A stretch of DNA of 64,000 nucleotides from Mesorhizobium sp. (GCA_004020315.1 SAQG01000003.1:124001-188000); one strand, 5' to 3'; positions 51,954-62,100 are shown, numbered from the stretch's first letter. A program made the numbers and translations. The notes: generated by a model from the sequence alone, not told the origin.

Positions 51954-52967
51954 GTGGAACGCCGGACGAACAATGATATTGCGTCCGAGATGCATGCTCG
52001 ATCATCCAATTCTGCCGACCCCGTCGTCGACCTTCTTGGACAGTTCCTGCGTGATCTCAGGCCGGCGGAAGCGAGTTACTGTCGGGCCGAGGTAACGCGG
52101 CCTTGGGGCATCGGCCTGCAATTCCAAAAAGGAATTCGCTTCCATTTCGTGGCCGAAGGCACCTGCTGGGTGCTTGTCGAGGGGTCTGAACCGGAGCGGC
52201 TGGACAAGGGCGATGTCGTGCTCCTGCCGCATGGCACCAAACATGTCATCGCCGACGACCCTGATAGCGCGGTGACCGATCTCGCTCTCTTGGGCCCGAG
52301 ACAGATATCCGGCACAAACTATTCCCTCAACACCGGCGGCGGGGGTGCCCGATCCCTCATTTTCTGCTGCACCGTGGATTTCGAGGAACCGCTGGCCGAT
52401 CGACTGATTGGGTCGATGCCAGCAAAACTTGTGCTTCGCGAAGGACCAAACCGCACCCAGTCACTCGGCATGCTGCTGGAGGTAATGGCGGCGGAGATGG
52501 CGGAAGAAAGCGTAGGCTCGGCCACAATAATGGCCCGTCTGGCCGATGCGGCCATCAGCATCATTGTTCGCGATTGGGCCAGGGATAGCGACGACCATCG
52601 CCGAGGCTGGCTCGCTGCGCTGCGCGATCAAGGACTTGGCCGCGCCCTGCTCGGCATCCATAGCACACCGGGGGAAAGCTGGTCTCTGGCCCGATTGGCG
52701 AGAACCGCGGCCATGTCGCGGTCCACCTTCGCCGAACGTTTTTCCCTTGTTCTCGGGATTTCGCCGGCCCGCTATGTACTGGAATTCCGAATGCGCGAAG
52801 CAAAACGCCTGCTCCTTGACCCGAGCCTGACGATCCCAGCCATCGCCACGCGCCTGGGGTATGCTTCCGAAGCCGCTTTCAGCCGCGCCTTCAAGCGGAC
52901 GACAGGAAACCCTCCCGGACAACTTAGGCGCTTACGAAACGCTTCTGAGGCGGAGCGCAAAACCTAA
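51954..52967 (+). CDS. AraC-family transcriptional regulator
   Basis: A 337-residue regulator: an N-terminal cupin-type sensor (FHFVAEGTCWVLVEGSEPERLDKGDVVLLPHGTKHVI, AraC_binding_2-like) and a C-terminal pair of HTH motifs (WSLARLARTAAMSRSTFAERFSLVLGISPARYVLEFRM and PAIATRLGYASEAAFSRAFKRTTGNPPGQLRRLR). The frame is open to TTG 51930; GTG 51954 has GGAAGAAG at a fair distance, and ATG 51990 is another choice. It is divergent from the cupin/SDR operon, its likely target. Confidence 0.88.
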   Translation: MERRTNNDIASEMHARSSNSADPVVDLLGQFLRDLRPAEASYCRAEVTRPWGIGLQFQKGIRFHFVAEGTCWVLVEGSEPERLDKGDVVLLPHGTKHVIADDPDSAVTDLALLGPRQISGTNYSLNTGGGGARSLIFCCTVDFEEPLADRLIGSMPAKLVLREGPNRTQSLGMLLEVMAAEMAEESVGSATIMARLADAAISIIVRDWARDSDDHRRGWLAALRDQGLGRALLGIHSTPGESWSLARLARTAAMSRSTFAERFSLVLGISPARYVLEFRMREAKRLLLDPSLTIPAIATRLGYASEAAFSRAFKRTTGNPPGQLRRLRNASEAERKT

Positions 52968-53070
52968 GCCTCAGTGCGCAGTTGAAGCGTTTGTAGGCGC
53001 ATTTGCGCGCTCGTAGCGGCTCTCACCCACGACGGCCGTGGTCGTCAGGTACCAAGCGTCGGATTCACCA

Positions 53071-54030
53071 CTAAAACAGCGCCCTCAGCTCCGGCAATTT
53101 GTCGTTGACAAGCCAGCCGTAGTAATTTTCCTCGGGCAGCTTCTCCGGTTCACCCGCGGCGCGACGCCTGTCGTTCTCGGCCTTCAGCGCATGGGCGCGC
53201 TGTTCGGGATTGCCGACATTGTAGAGCGTCGATGTGATGCCGGGATTGCCCGATATGTCGAAGCCGGCAATACTCTGGTAGGCATCGATCGATTTCCGGA
53301 TCGTCGCCGCGACATAATCCAATGTCAGGTCCGGATCCATGATGGTCTTGTAGACCGCGTTCGGATCGCCGACGTCGAGCTTCGGCAGGCCGGAAACCTG
53401 GTGCACGAGATCGCTCATCTGCAACGCGGTCAGCGGATTGAGCTGCCCAAGGCCAAAGGTCTGGCCGGCATAATAGGGCTGGAAGAAAGTGGCGCCGAAG
53501 CGGTCGTTCGGGAAGCTCTCGCCGCCGACAGTCTTGCCGCGAAAGGACTGGTTCCACACCTGCTCGCGGCATTCCCAGAGCGCGTAACTATCCGATTTGC
53601 CGGCGCATTCCTGGAATTGCGGCCGCTGTACGAAATCGGTGATGTCCTCGCCTTCATAGGCGAAGGACAGCTTGCTCGACAGATAGGAGATCGCCTTGAC
53701 GTAATAGGTCTGCAGCCGGTCGTAGGCATCGACATTGTAGGTGTGCTCGCCGACGATGGCGCCGACGATGTGCATTGGGTCGATGCCATAGGTCGCCGCC
53801 GCTTGGCTGATCTTGCCGCGAAGACCGGCGTCGTGCTGCAGCAGCGCATAGACCTTGCGGTATTTTGCCTGGAAGGTGGTGTTGGTGGCCTGGGTGCGCC
53901 GGCTCGAGGCGCCCGGTATGTTGGGCTGCTCGGCATGACTGTTGCCCGGCGGCACTATCGTCGCCGCTTCGGCAGCGGACATGGCTGTCGCCAGCGTCAG
54001 CCCGAGAATGACGAGGATCAGTTTTTTCAT
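53071..54030 (-). CDS. DUF1402 family exported protein
   Basis: A 319-residue protein with a Sec signal peptide (KKLILVILGLTLATAMSAAEA). The mature part contains AKYRKVYALLQHDAGLRGKISQAAATYGIDPMHIVGAIVGEHTYNVDAYD, resembling a lytic-transglycosylase-like helix set with a Glu at the expected site (GAIVGEHTYN), then FGLGQLNPLTALQMSDLV. The pattern matches DUF1402, common in rhizobia and of unknown function; a cell-wall role is possible. The frame is open to 54231, but the signal peptide fixes ATG 54030. Confidence 0.88.
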   Translation of the reverse strand: MKKLILVILGLTLATAMSAAEAATIVPPGNSHAEQPNIPGASSRRTQATNTTFQAKYRKVYALLQHDAGLRGKISQAAATYGIDPMHIVGAIVGEHTYNVDAYDRLQTYYVKAISYLSSKLSFAYEGEDITDFVQRPQFQECAGKSDSYALWECREQVWNQSFRGKTVGGESFPNDRFGATFFQPYYAGQTFGLGQLNPLTALQMSDLVHQVSGLPKLDVGDPNAVYKTIMDPDLTLDYVAATIRKSIDAYQSIAGFDISGNPGITSTLYNVGNPEQRAHALKAENDRRRAAGEPEKLPEENYYGWLVNDKLPELRALF

Positions 54031-54050
54031 GCGCCGCCGCCTGTAACAGC

Positions 54051-54136
54051 GCATGACCCCCGGAATCGATTTTCGGGGGTCATGCACAGAACCAACTGTT
54101 AAAGCGCCTTTTGCACGTCCAAACGGATGCGGCGCT
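54051..54136. repeat. Composite palindromic repeat (copy 4)
   Basis: GCATGACCCCCG/CGGGGGTCATGC (54051-54085) is followed by a second hairpin AGCGCC/GGCGCT (54103-54136) around CGTCCAAACGG. This is the same two-part layout as 45130-45230. It lies in the 252-base gap between hslU and the DUF1402 gene; the rest of the gap shows no gene. Confidence 0.78.
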
Positions 54137-54282
54137 GTAGTTGCCGGGCAAACTAGGTAAAGCTGGAAGGGGAGTCGAGAGCCCCTTCGCCCGGCAAGGC
54201 AAAAGCTGGCCAGATGCTTCCATTTGGCCACACGTTCAGAATATGCCGGCTCGCCCGGCCCATCTTGTAGATAGACCGCCTG

Positions 54283-55596
54283 CTACAGGATGAACCGCGA
54301 CAGATCGGTGTTTCTCGACAGGTCGCCGACATGCTTCTCCACATAGGCGGCGTCGACGGTCACCGACGTGCCGTGGCGGTCCGGCGCGTCATAGGAGATC
54401 TCGTCCAGCACTCGCTCCATCACCGTTTGCAGCCGCCTGGCGCCGATGTTCTCGACGCTGGCGTTGAGATCGACCGCAATGCCGGCCAGCGAATCGATGG
54501 CGTCGTCAGTGAAGACGAGATCGACGCCCTCGGTTTTCATCAGCGCAATGTACTGCTTGATCAGGCTGGCCTCGGTCTCGGTGAGGATGCGGACGAAATC
54601 GTCCTTCTCCAGCGCCCGCAGCTCGACCCGGATGGGCAGGCGGCCCTGCAGTTCTGGCAGCAGGTCCGACGGCTTTGCAACATGGAACGCACCCGAAGCA
54701 ATGAACAGGATGTGGTCCGTTTTCACCGGTCCATATTTGGTCGCGACCGTTGTGCCTTCGACAAGCGGCAGCAGGTCGCGCTGCACGCCTTCGCGCGAAA
54801 CACCGGCGCCCATGCCGCCTTCGCGCGAAGCGATCTTGTCGATCTCGTCGAGGAAGACGATGCCGTCGTTTTCTGTCGATTCGAGCGCCCTGCGCACCAC
54901 CTCATCCTGGTCGAGCAGCTTGTCGGATTCGTCGCCGACCAGCAGCGCGTAGGATTCCTTTACTGTTGTCTTGCGCGTCTTGGTCTTCTGGCCGCCCATC
55001 GCTTTCGACAGCATGTCGTTGATGTTCAACACGCCGATATTTGCGCCCGGCATGCCGGGAATCTCGAAGCCGGGCATGCCGCCAGTGCCGGTGTCGCTCA
55101 CTTCGATCTCGATCTCCTTGTTGTCGAGCTCGCCGTCGCGCAGCTTCTTGCGGAAACTGTCGCGCGTGGCCGGGCTCGCCGTCCTGCCGACGAGCGCTTC
55201 CAGCACGCGTTCCTCGGCATTGACATGGGCGCGCGCCTTGACATCCTCGCGCATCTTCTCGCGCACCAGGCCGATGGCGATTTCGACCAGATCGCGGATG
55301 ATCTGCTCGACGTCGCGGCCGACATAGCCGACCTCGGTGAACTTGGTCGCTTCGACCTTGACGAACGGCGCACCGGCAAGGCGTGCCAGGCGGCGCGAGA
55401 TCTCGGTCTTGCCAACGCCGGTCGGGCCGATCATCAGGATGTTCTTCGGCATCACCTCTTCACGCATCTGGCCGTCGAGCTGCTGGCGGCGCCAGCGGTT
55501 GCGCAAGGCGATGGCTACGGCGCGCTTGGCGTCCTTCTGGCCGATGATGAAGCGATCGAGTTCCGAAACGATTTCGCGCGGCGAGAATGTGCTCAT
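54283..55596 (-). CDS. hslU: ATP-dependent protease ATPase subunit HslU
   Basis: A 437-residue AAA+ unfoldase that feeds proteins to HslV. Motifs: [30 protein letters not shown] at the start, Walker [11 protein letters not shown] near residue 58, the pore-loop [14 protein letters not shown] near 85, Walker [12 protein letters not shown] near 250, sensor [12 protein letters not shown], and the C-terminal RFIL tail, which docks into HslV. In this genome it is separated from hslV by a DUF2585 gene and a GNAT gene, rather than adjacent as in E. coli. Confidence 0.98.
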   Translation of the reverse strand: MSTFSPREIVSELDRFIIGQKDAKRAVAIALRNRWRRQQLDGQMREEVMPKNILMIGPTGVGKTEISRRLARLAGAPFVKVEATKFTEVGYVGRDVEQIIRDLVEIAIGLVREKMREDVKARAHVNAEERVLEALVGRTASPATRDSFRKKLRDGELDNKEIEIEVSDTGTGGMPGFEIPGMPGANIGVLNINDMLSKAMGGQKTKTRKTTVKESYALLVGDESDKLLDQDEVVRRALESTENDGIVFLDEIDKIASREGGMGAGVSREGVQRDLLPLVEGTTVATKYGPVKTDHILFIASGAFHVAKPSDLLPELQGRLPIRVELRALEKDDFVRILTETEASLIKQYIALMKTEGVDLVFTDDAIDSLAGIAVDLNASVENIGARRLQTVMERVLDEISYDAPDRHGTSVTVDAAYVEKHVGDLSRNTDLSRFIL

Positions 55597-55599
55597 ATC

Positions 55600-56199
55600 C
55601 TAAATTCCACTTTGCCACTGCCGGATGGACTCGAACGGATGCAGCAGCATGATCACGTTGAGGGTCAGATTGTCCCTGATGATGTAGCCGACACCGAATT
55701 CGAAGATGAGGGCGAGGGTCACGATCACCCATATAGGAAGCCTGCGCGCCATCACAAATCCCAGCACCATCCCCAGCGTGTCCGCCACCGAATTGATGAT
55801 GCTGTCGCCATAGTAATCCAGCGAAATCGTACCGGCGCGATAGCGCTCGATAATCAGTGGGCTGTTCTCGAGAAGTTCCCAGCCACCCTCTATGGCGACC
55901 GCAAATGCGAGCCTGAGCCCGATCGGCGAGCGCGGGAACAGAAACCACGCCAGCGCATAGAACAGGAAGCCGTGAATGATGTGCGAGAATGTGTACCAGT
56001 CGGAAATATGCTGGGAATTCTCCGAGCTCTGCACGATGCCGTGCCACAGCTTGACATAGCCGCACGTGCAGATCGGCGTTCGGCCCATGCCGTAAAGGGC
56101 TCCGGCCTGGAATATGATCAGGCCGAGGACGAGCAGAAGCCCCATCCGCCAGCTGTCTTCATAGGCCGAGACGGTCTTGTCGGCGCCGGTTGTGCTCAT
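55600..56199 (-). CDS. DUF2585 (UPF0314) membrane protein
   Basis: A 199-residue membrane protein with about four or five hydrophobic helices. The family motifs are [38 protein letters not shown] near residue 45 and [41 protein letters not shown] near 105-145, both dense in His, Glu and Asp facing the membrane. The function is unknown; DUF2585 is almost confined to Rhizobiales. The next gene, hslU, follows after three bases, so it is co-transcribed. Confidence 0.9.
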   Translation of the reverse strand: MSTTGADKTVSAYEDSWRMGLLLVLGLIIFQAGALYGMGRTPICTCGYVKLWHGIVQSSENSQHISDWYTFSHIIHGFLFYALAWFLFPRSPIGLRLAFAVAIEGGWELLENSPLIIERYRAGTISLDYYGDSIINSVADTLGMVLGFVMARRLPIWVIVTLALIFEFGVGYIIRDNLTLNVIMLLHPFESIRQWQSGI

Positions 56200-56243
56200 G
56201 CTGTTACTGCCCCTCTTCGGCGGCGCCTTATTCGGCGTCGCTC

Positions 56244-56798
56244 TTATTCGATATCGCCGTCTTCGGCGTCGATTGCCATCAGCACGGCGTCGCCATATTC
56301 CGATTGCCTTCGACCGATAGCTCTGAAACCAGCCTTTTCATAGGCGCGGATCGCTCGTCCGTTGGATGGATCCGGATCGATGATGACACGCGGCGCCCCT
56401 TCCTCGAACAGCTGTTCGACGAACTGGCGGACAATTGCCGAGCCGTGGCCGCGTCCGACAAGCTCAGGCCTGCCGATCGACAGATCGATGCCGAGCGTAC
56501 CGAACGGCTGGTCGCTATAGGGGTGGCCGTCCTCCAGATGCGGGTCGTAGCTCTGCATGTAGCCGATCGGCTCGCCATCGAGCTCGATGATCAGCGGTTC
56601 GACGGAAATGCTGTCGATGTGTTCGCGGATCTGGGCGATCTCCGTTTCGGGATCGTCCCACCACTCCGCGACATGCGGCTCGGCCAGCCATGCCGCGATC
56701 ATCGGCAGGTCCGCCTCCGTTACCGGCCGAAAATCATACCTAGAGCCTGATCCATCCCGACTGAGCCGGGATGGGGCTCTATCTCCTTGTTTGGCCAT
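56244..56798 (-). CDS. GNAT acetyltransferase (aminoglycoside 6'-type)
   Basis: A 184-residue GNAT protein: [41 protein letters not shown] is the usual start of the AAC(6')-like branch, followed by [35 protein letters not shown] with the acetyl-CoA site R/Q-x-x-G-x-G/A, then [19 protein letters not shown] 56798 and its GGAGAAGG SD lie inside a palindromic repeat (56793-56841), so about 20 N-terminal residues are repeat-derived. Resistance activity is not implied by sequence alone. Confidence 0.85.
   Translation of the reverse strand: MAKQGDRAPSRLSRDGSGSRYDFRPVTEADLPMIAAWLAEPHVAEWWDDPETEIAQIREHIDSISVEPLIIELDGEPIGYMQSYDPHLEDGHPYSDQPFGTLGIDLSIGRPELVGRGHGSAIVRQFVEQLFEEGAPRVIIDPDPSNGRAIRAYEKAGFRAIGRRQSEYGDAVLMAIDAEDGDIE
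56742..56780. repeat. Hairpin repeat within the GNAT gene start (copy 5)
   Basis: AGAGCC (56742) with GGCTCT (56775) and CCATCCCG (56752) with CGGGATGG (56767) form a nested stem. It encodes residues of the GNAT N-terminus in the chosen frame. Confidence 0.7.
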
Positions 56799-56841
56799 GA
56801 CCTTCTCCGAAAACCGGCTTCCATTTTTCGGGATCATGGCC
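56793..56841. repeat. Palindromic repeat overlapping the GNAT start codon (copy 6)
   Basis: GGCCATGA at the left and TCATGGCC at the right are reverse complements around GAAAACCGG. It is the GCATGATC family variant that supplies the SD and ATG of the GNAT gene. Confidence 0.75.
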
Positions 56842-56851
56842 TAGGGCCCGC

Positions 56852-57403
56852 TCAGCCGGCATCGAGCGTTTCGATGACGAAGTTGTTGTTGGTGTAGACG
56901 CAAATGTCGGATGCGATCTGCATGGCCTTACGGGCGATTTCTTCGGCATCCTTGTCGGTGTCCATCAGCGCGCGCGCCGCGGCCAGCGCGTAATTGCCTC
57001 CCGAACCTATGGCCATGACGCCATGTTCGGGTTCGAGCACGTCGCCGGTGCCGGTCAGCGCCAGCGAGACCGACTTGTCGGCAACCAGCATCATCGCTTC
57101 CAGCCGGCGCAGATAGCGGTCGGTGCGCCAGTCCTTGGCGAGTTCGACGCAGGCCCGTGTCAATTGCTCCGGATATTGTTCGAGCTTGGCTTCCAGCCGC
57201 TCCAGAAGGGTGAAGGCGTCAGCGGTGGCGCCGGCAAAACCGGCAATGACATTGCCGCTTTTGCCGATGCGGCGCACCTTCTTGGCGTTGCCCTTCATGA
57301 TGGTCTGGCCGAGACTGACCTGGCCGTCGCCGGCAATCACCACCTTGCCGCCCTTGCGCACCGTCACGATGGTCGTGGCGTGCATGGTCAGTTCATTCGA
57401 CAT
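56852..57403 (-). CDS. hslV: ATP-dependent protease peptidase subunit HslV
   Basis: A 183-residue proteasome-type peptidase. After MSNELTMHA the sequence [38 protein letters not shown] begins with the catalytic Thr (Thr10), so a 9-residue propeptide must be removed. Further motifs are [21 protein letters not shown] and [24 protein letters not shown]. It works with HslU encoded downstream. The gene is divergent from hisB; the 224-base gap shows no obvious RpoH box that I can defend. Confidence 0.97.
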   Translation of the reverse strand: MSNELTMHATTIVTVRKGGKVVIAGDGQVSLGQTIMKGNAKKVRRIGKSGNVIAGFAGATADAFTLLERLEAKLEQYPEQLTRACVELAKDWRTDRYLRRLEAMMLVADKSVSLALTGTGDVLEPEHGVMAIGSGGNYALAAARALMDTDKDAEEIARKAMQIASDICVYTNNNFVIETLDAG

Positions 57404-57627
57404 CTTCTGCTCCGATCAGCACCGGTCCCGAAAAGGCGATTGGCGCGTTACGAGTGACTTGATCGACCATATGTATGCATAGGTCCGATGATTGCAAACC
57501 GGTCATCGGCCAGGCTCGATATCCCCCGGCATGGCAACTGGCAATCGCCGGATCATGCTGCTAGAAGGCTCTCGTTTTCAAGCATGTGGAGGCTTGGAAC
57601 GCCTGAACTCTGGACAAGGATGAGGTC

Positions 57628-58227
57628 ATGCCGCCCCGTTCCGCCAACGCAAGCCGCAAGACCAAGGAAACCGACATCTCCGTATCGGTCCAGGTCGACG
57701 GCTCGGGAAAATCCGATATTTCGACGGGCGTCGGCTTCTTCGATCACATGCTGGACCAGCTGTCGCGCCATTCGCTGATCGACATGACGGTCAAGGCCAA
57801 GGGCGATCTGCACATAGACGACCACCACACGGTCGAGGACACCGGCATCGCGCTCGGCCAGGCACTGGCCAAGGCGCTGGGTGAGCGGCGCGGCATCATG
57901 CGCTATGCCTCGGTCGATCTCGCCATGGACGAGACGCTGACGCGCGCGGCGATCGATGTCTCCGGTCGTCCTTTCCTTATATGGAACGTTGCGTTCTCAT
58001 CACCGAAGATCGGCACGTTCGACACCGAACTGGTGCGCGAATTCTTCCAGGCCCTGGCGCAGAATGCCGGCATCACGCTGCATGTCACCAACCACTACGG
58101 CGCCAACAATCATCACATCGCCGAGACCTGCTTCAAGGCGGTGGCGCGTGCGCTGCGTTTCGCGCTTGAAAGCGACCCGCGCCAGCCAGACGCGGTTCCT
58201 TCCACCAAGGGATCTCTGAAGGGATAG
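57628..58227 (+). CDS. hisB: Imidazoleglycerol-phosphate dehydratase HisB
   Basis: A 199-residue monofunctional dehydratase, step six of histidine synthesis. The metal-binding motifs are [47 protein letters not shown] near residues 38-80 and [18 protein letters not shown] near 165. There is no fused phosphatase domain as in E. coli. A GAGG SD precedes ATG 57628. First gene of the his operon; DUF2628 follows after three bases. Confidence 0.97.
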   Translation: MPPRSANASRKTKETDISVSVQVDGSGKSDISTGVGFFDHMLDQLSRHSLIDMTVKAKGDLHIDDHHTVEDTGIALGQALAKALGERRGIMRYASVDLAMDETLTRAAIDVSGRPFLIWNVAFSSPKIGTFDTELVREFFQALAQNAGITLHVTNHYGANNHHIAETCFKAVARALRFALESDPRQPDAVPSTKGSLKG

Positions 58228-58230
58228 GCC

Positions 58231-58704
58231 ATGGCCGTCTATGTCGTGATGGAACCGCCGGGCCGCGGCGAGAAGCCTGATGTAACCTTTGTCCGGGATG
58301 GGTTTTCCTGGCTCGGCTTCCTCGTGTCGCCGCTGTGGTTGCTCTGGCACCGGTTGTGGATCGAGGCAGCACTGGCGTTTGTCGCCATGGCTCTCCTTTC
58401 GATGCTCGCCGAAGGGCTGAGCCTTGGGCTGGCCGGCCCGCTGCTGTCGCTGCTTGTAGCGCTCTATGTCGGGCTGGAGGGTCAGGCCTTGCGGATTGCC
58501 GCACTGCGCCGTCGTGGCTGGCATGAATGGGGCGTCGTCGATGCCGACAGTCTCGACGATGCCGATACGCGCTATGTGCTGGAAGCCGAAGCGCATGCGG
58601 ATGAGCAAGCGCCCGCGCAACGCATCGTTCCTGACGCCGCCCATGCCCGGCCGGCGCAGACAGGCTTGGTACTGGGACTGACCCACACGCCGGGAAGACC
58701 CTGA
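58231..58704 (+). CDS. DUF2628 membrane protein in the his operon
   Basis: A 157-residue protein. It opens with [40 protein letters not shown], the DUF2628 signature, followed by two membrane segments ([20 protein letters not shown] and [14 protein letters not shown]) and a hydrophilic tail. It sits between hisB and hisH with gaps of three and one bases. Function unknown; in rhizobia the gene is commonly kept at this place. Confidence 0.9.
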   Translation: MAVYVVMEPPGRGEKPDVTFVRDGFSWLGFLVSPLWLLWHRLWIEAALAFVAMALLSMLAEGLSLGLAGPLLSLLVALYVGLEGQALRIAALRRRGWHEWGVVDADSLDDADTRYVLEAEAHADEQAPAQRIVPDAAHARPAQTGLVLGLTHTPGRP

Positions 58705-58705
58705 C

Positions 58706-59356
58706 ATGCGGGTCGCGATCATCGATTACGGTTCGGGCAATCTGCGCTCGGCCACCAAGGCCTTCGAACGCGCCGCCCACGAAGCCGGCATTGGTGCCGC
58801 CATCGACCTGACCGCCGATGCCGAGCGTGTCAGAACCGCCGACCGCATCGTCCTGCCCGGCGTCGGCGCCTATGCCGATTGCGCGGCCGGGCTGCGCGCT
58901 GTGGTCGGCATGTGGGAAGCGGTCGAGGAGGTCGCCATCGTCAAGGGGCGGCCGTTCCTCGGCATCTGCGTCGGCATGCAGCTGATGTCGGAGCGGGGCC
59001 TGGAAAAGACTGTTACAAAAGGCTTTGGCTGGATCGCCGGTGACGTCAAGGAGATCACGCCGGCCGATCCTGCGCTGAAGATCCCGCAGATCGGCTGGAA
59101 CACGATCGAGCTCACGCGCAAGCATCCGCTGTTTTCCGGCATTCCAACCGGCGCCAAGGGACTGCACGCCTATTTCGTCCATTCCTATCATCTGGACGCG
59201 CAGAAGCCAGGGGACGTGCTGGCGATTGCCGATTATGGTGGTCCGGTGACGGCCACTGTTGCCCGCGACAATCTCGCCGGCACGCAATTCCATCCCGAAA
59301 AGAGCCAGGCGCTTGGCCTGGCGCTGATCACCAATTTCCTGCGCTGGAGGCCCTAG
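58706..59356 (+). CDS. hisH: Imidazole glycerol phosphate synthase glutaminase HisH
   Basis: A 216-residue class I glutamine amidotransferase. The catalytic Cys is in [15 protein letters not shown] near residue 88, and His/Glu are in [14 protein letters not shown] near the C-terminus. It provides ammonia to HisF (61237). The start [21 protein letters not shown] is standard. Confidence 0.97.
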   Translation: MRVAIIDYGSGNLRSATKAFERAAHEAGIGAAIDLTADAERVRTADRIVLPGVGAYADCAAGLRAVVGMWEAVEEVAIVKGRPFLGICVGMQLMSERGLEKTVTKGFGWIAGDVKEITPADPALKIPQIGWNTIELTRKHPLFSGIPTGAKGLHAYFVHSYHLDAQKPGDVLAIADYGGPVTATVARDNLAGTQFHPEKSQALGLALITNFLRWRP

Positions 59357-59360
59357 GACA

Positions 59361-59651
59361 ATGAGCAAGAAAGGCTACTGGATGGCGATGATCGATGTCC
59401 GCGATCCCGAGGGCTACAAGCAATATATCGAGGCGAACGCGGCGGCCTTTGCGAAGTATGGCGCGAAGTTTCCCGTGCGTGCCGGGCGTTACGCGAACCC
59501 GGAAGGGCCGACAGGCAACCGCCACGTCCTGGTGGAGTTCGAGTCCTACGACAAGGCGATAGAGTGCTACGAGTCGCCCGAATACCGGGAGGCATTGAAG
59601 TACAGGCTTGCCGCCTCGACCGGTCACTTCGTCATTGTTGAAGGCGCCTGA
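59361..59651 (+). CDS. DUF1330 protein in the his operon
   Basis: A 96-residue dimeric alpha-beta barrel protein: KGYWMAMIDVRDPEGYKQYIEANAAAFAKYGAKFPVRAG, then HVLVEFESYDKAIECYESPEYREALKYRLAAS, the full DUF1330 pattern. Function unknown. It lies between hisH and hisA with gaps of four and three bases, so it is expressed with histidine biosynthesis. Confidence 0.92.
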   Translation: MSKKGYWMAMIDVRDPEGYKQYIEANAAAFAKYGAKFPVRAGRYANPEGPTGNRHVLVEFESYDKAIECYESPEYREALKYRLAASTGHFVIVEGA

Positions 59652-59654
59652 ACG

Positions 59655-60404
59655 GTGATCCTGTTCCCGGCCATCGATCTCAAGGACGGCAAGTGCGTGC
59701 GCCTCAGGCATGGCGACATGGCGACCGCCACCATCTACAATGACGATCCCGCCGCTCAGGCGCGCGCCTTCGAAGAGCAGGGCTTCGAATGGCTGCACGT
59801 CGTCGACCTCAACGGCGCCTTCAAGGGCCAGAGCGTCAACAGCGCGGCGGTCGGCGCCATCCTCAAGGCGACGAACAACCCGGTGCAGCTCGGCGGCGGC
59901 ATCCGCACCTTGGAGCAGATCGAGGACTGGCTCGATCGCGGGCTTGCCCGCATCATTCTCGGCACGGTGGCCGTGCGCGATCCCGATCTCGTCAGGCAGG
60001 CTTGCAAGGCATTCCCGGGCAAGATCGCCGTCGGCATCGACGCCAAAGGCGGCAAGGTGGCGGTCGAGGGCTGGGCCGAGGCCTCTAGTCTCGGCGTCAT
60101 CGAACTGGCGAAGAAGTTCGAGGGCGCCGGCGTGGCCGCCATCATCTACACCGACATCGACCGCGACGGTGTGCTGACCGGCATCAACTGGGACGCCACC
60201 ATCGATCTCGCCGACGCCGTTTCTATCCCGGTCATCGCCTCCGGTGGGCTCGCCTCGATCGCCGACATCGTACGCATGACCATGCCCGATGCGCAAAAAC
60301 TCGAAGGCGCCATCTCCGGGCGTGCACTTTATGACGGACGCATCGATCCGGCCGAGGCACTGGCGATCCTGGCGGCAGGCCCGGAGAAGGCGAGGGCGCG
60401 ATGA
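59655..60404 (+). CDS. hisA: ProFAR isomerase HisA
   Basis: A 249-residue TIM barrel that isomerises N'-5'-ProFAR to PRFAR. The catalytic Asp near residue 8 is in [19 protein letters not shown] and the second near 129 in [17 protein letters not shown], with phosphate-binding GGGIRT and ASGGLAS. The start is GTG 59655. Its stop overlaps the next ATG (ATGA). Confidence 0.97.
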   Translation: MILFPAIDLKDGKCVRLRHGDMATATIYNDDPAAQARAFEEQGFEWLHVVDLNGAFKGQSVNSAAVGAILKATNNPVQLGGGIRTLEQIEDWLDRGLARIILGTVAVRDPDLVRQACKAFPGKIAVGIDAKGGKVAVEGWAEASSLGVIELAKKFEGAGVAAIIYTDIDRDGVLTGINWDATIDLADAVSIPVIASGGLASIADIVRMTMPDAQKLEGAISGRALYDGRIDPAEALAILAAGPEKARAR

Positions 60405-61237
60405 AACTCTCGATCATCCTCGCCCCCTATGACAGCGGCCTTTACCATGCCGGCTCTGGTCAAGGCCCCGACGCCATCATTGCCGGCGGCCTTGTTGATG
60501 AACTTGCCTTTCGCGGCCACGATGTCGTCGTCGAGGACATCGGCGAGGTCGGCGATGCCCAGAAACGCGAAATCGCGACGGGCTTCGCCGTTTGCAGGGC
60601 AGTCGCCACCAAGGTCGATCTGGCACGAGACGGTGAGCGTTTCCCCATCGTGCTCGCCGGAAATTGCCTGACCGCTGCCGGTGCGGTGGCTGGCGACGCA
60701 GCGGATTCGATCATCTGGATCGATCAGCATGGCGATCTCAACACGCCAGAGACGTCCGCCTACGGATTTCTCGACGGCATGGCGCTGGCGACGACGCTGG
60801 GGCTCTGCTGGCGCCCAATGACGTCAGCGATTCCCGGCTTCAAGGCGATCGACCCGTCGCGGTGCATGCTGGTCGATGCGCGCGACCTCGATCCCGATGA
60901 AAGGCGGCTCCTAGAGACGTCGCCGATTATTCGCACCCAATGGACCAACGCACTCGACAATGTCGGAAAGCTGAAGGCGGCCGGCGCGGCCCAAGTACAT
61001 TTACATCTTGATCTGGACGTTCACGATCCGGATGTGCTGCAAGTGAACCGCTATGCACGGCCGGGAGGTCCAAATCCGGAGCAGCTGCGGCAACTGGTTT
61101 GCGGGCTGGCCAAGTCGATCCCGATCGTCGGCATCACCTTGTCCGCCTACGATCCTGCCTTTGACGCCAAGGGCGAAGTTCCGCCTGTCGTCGGGCAATT
61201 GCTTGGCGATTTTCTTGCCGCGCTTGAGAGGATCTGA
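60401..61237 (+). CDS. Arginase/ureohydrolase-family protein with altered metal site
   Basis: A 278-residue protein of the arginase fold. Two metal motifs remain: [14 protein letters not shown] (Asp108, His110, Asp112; DAHxD-like) and [11 protein letters not shown] (Asp204, Asp206; DxDxxDP). The first, usually GGDHS, is AGNCLTAAG (residues 86-94), so the metal-binding His is absent and Cys stands nearby. It overlaps hisA by four bases and hisF by one, so it is tightly built into the his operon. Substrate unknown; a histidine-related amidine or guanidine is possible, as is a non-catalytic role. Confidence 0.85.
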   Translation: MKLSIILAPYDSGLYHAGSGQGPDAIIAGGLVDELAFRGHDVVVEDIGEVGDAQKREIATGFAVCRAVATKVDLARDGERFPIVLAGNCLTAAGAVAGDAADSIIWIDQHGDLNTPETSAYGFLDGMALATTLGLCWRPMTSAIPGFKAIDPSRCMLVDARDLDPDERRLLETSPIIRTQWTNALDNVGKLKAAGAAQVHLHLDLDVHDPDVLQVNRYARPGGPNPEQLRQLVCGLAKSIPIVGITLSAYDPAFDAKGEVPPVVGQLLGDFLAALERI

Positions 61238-62028
61238 TGCTGAAAGCCCGCGTCATCCCCTGTCTCGACGTCAAGAATGGCCGCGTCGTCAAGGGCGTCA
61301 ACTTCGTCGACCTGGTCGATGCCGGCGATCCAGTCGAGGCGGCAAGGGCCTATGATGCCGCCGGCGCCGACGAGCTCTGTTTCCTCGACATCACTGCCTC
61401 GTCCGAAAATCGCGAGACCATCTTCGACATCGTCGCCCGCACCGCCGAACGATGCTTCATGCCGCTGACCGTCGGCGGCGGCGTGCGCCAGGTGGCCGAC
61501 ATAAGAAAGCTGCTTTTGGCCGGCGCCGACAAGGTGTCGATCAACACGGCGGCGGTGAAGAATCCCGATTTCGTCGCCGAAGCGGCCGACAAGTTCGGCA
61601 ACCAGTGCATCGTCGTCGCAATCGACGCCAAGAAAGTGTCGGGCGAAGGCGAGGCCGACCGCTGGGAGATTTTCACCCATGGCGGCCGCGAGAAGACCGG
61701 CATCGACGCGGTCGAATTCGCCCAACAGATGGTCGATCGCGGCGCCGGCGAGATCCTGCTGACGTCGATGGACCGCGACGGCACCAAGGCTGGCTACGAC
61801 ATCGCGCTCACCCGCGCGGTGGCCGACGCCGTGCGTGCGCCGGTCATCGCCTCCGGCGGCGTCGGCACGCTCGATCACATGGTCGAGGGGATTCGCGACG
61901 GCCATGCCGGCGCGGTGCTGGCGGCATCGATCTTCCATTTCGGCACTTACAGCATTGCCGAAGCCAAGGCGCACATGGCCCGTGCCGGCCTGCCGATGCG
62001 ACTGGACTCCCCGGGGGATCGGCTCTAA
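61237..62028 (+). CDS. hisF: Imidazole glycerol phosphate synthase cyclase HisF
   Basis: A 263-residue TIM barrel that makes imidazole glycerol phosphate and AICAR with HisH. The catalytic Asp are in [20 protein letters not shown] (near residue 10) and [15 protein letters not shown] (near 135). Also present are [10 protein letters not shown] and [11 protein letters not shown]. The ATG shares a base with the stop of the arginase-like gene. Its TAA stop is the first three bases of a palindromic repeat (62026-62080). Confidence 0.97.
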   Translation: MLKARVIPCLDVKNGRVVKGVNFVDLVDAGDPVEAARAYDAAGADELCFLDITASSENRETIFDIVARTAERCFMPLTVGGGVRQVADIRKLLLAGADKVSINTAAVKNPDFVAEAADKFGNQCIVVAIDAKKVSGEGEADRWEIFTHGGREKTGIDAVEFAQQMVDRGAGEILLTSMDRDGTKAGYDIALTRAVADAVRAPVIASGGVGTLDHMVEGIRDGHAGAVLAASIFHFGTYSIAEAKAHMARAGLPMRLDSPGDRL

Positions 62029-62080
62029 GCATGATCCGAGCGAAAAGTGGGAACCGGTTTTCGGAAAAGATGATGCTTAA
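62026..62080. repeat. Palindromic repeat between hisF and hisE (copy 7)
   Basis: TAAGCAT at 62026 and ATGCTTA ending at 62079 are reverse complements, with the core AAAAGTGGGAACCGG and TTTTCGG. It overlaps the hisF stop and separates hisF from hisE by 72 bases. A degenerate relative forms the 3' end of the GtrA gene at the right edge (about 63943-63985). Confidence 0.8.
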
Positions 62081-62100
62081 ACAAGCAGATAGATAGCGCC

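Noticed and set aside
54331-56343. Long plus-strand open frame (670 codons) across hslU and DUF2585
   Set aside because: Shadow of hslU and the DUF2585 gene; no domain recognisable.
57404-57560. Possible RpoH (heat-shock) promoter before hslV
   Set aside because: A TTGCAA and CCTAT pair is visible, but the spacing (11 bases) and flanks do not match the alphaproteobacterial RpoH consensus well enough to call.
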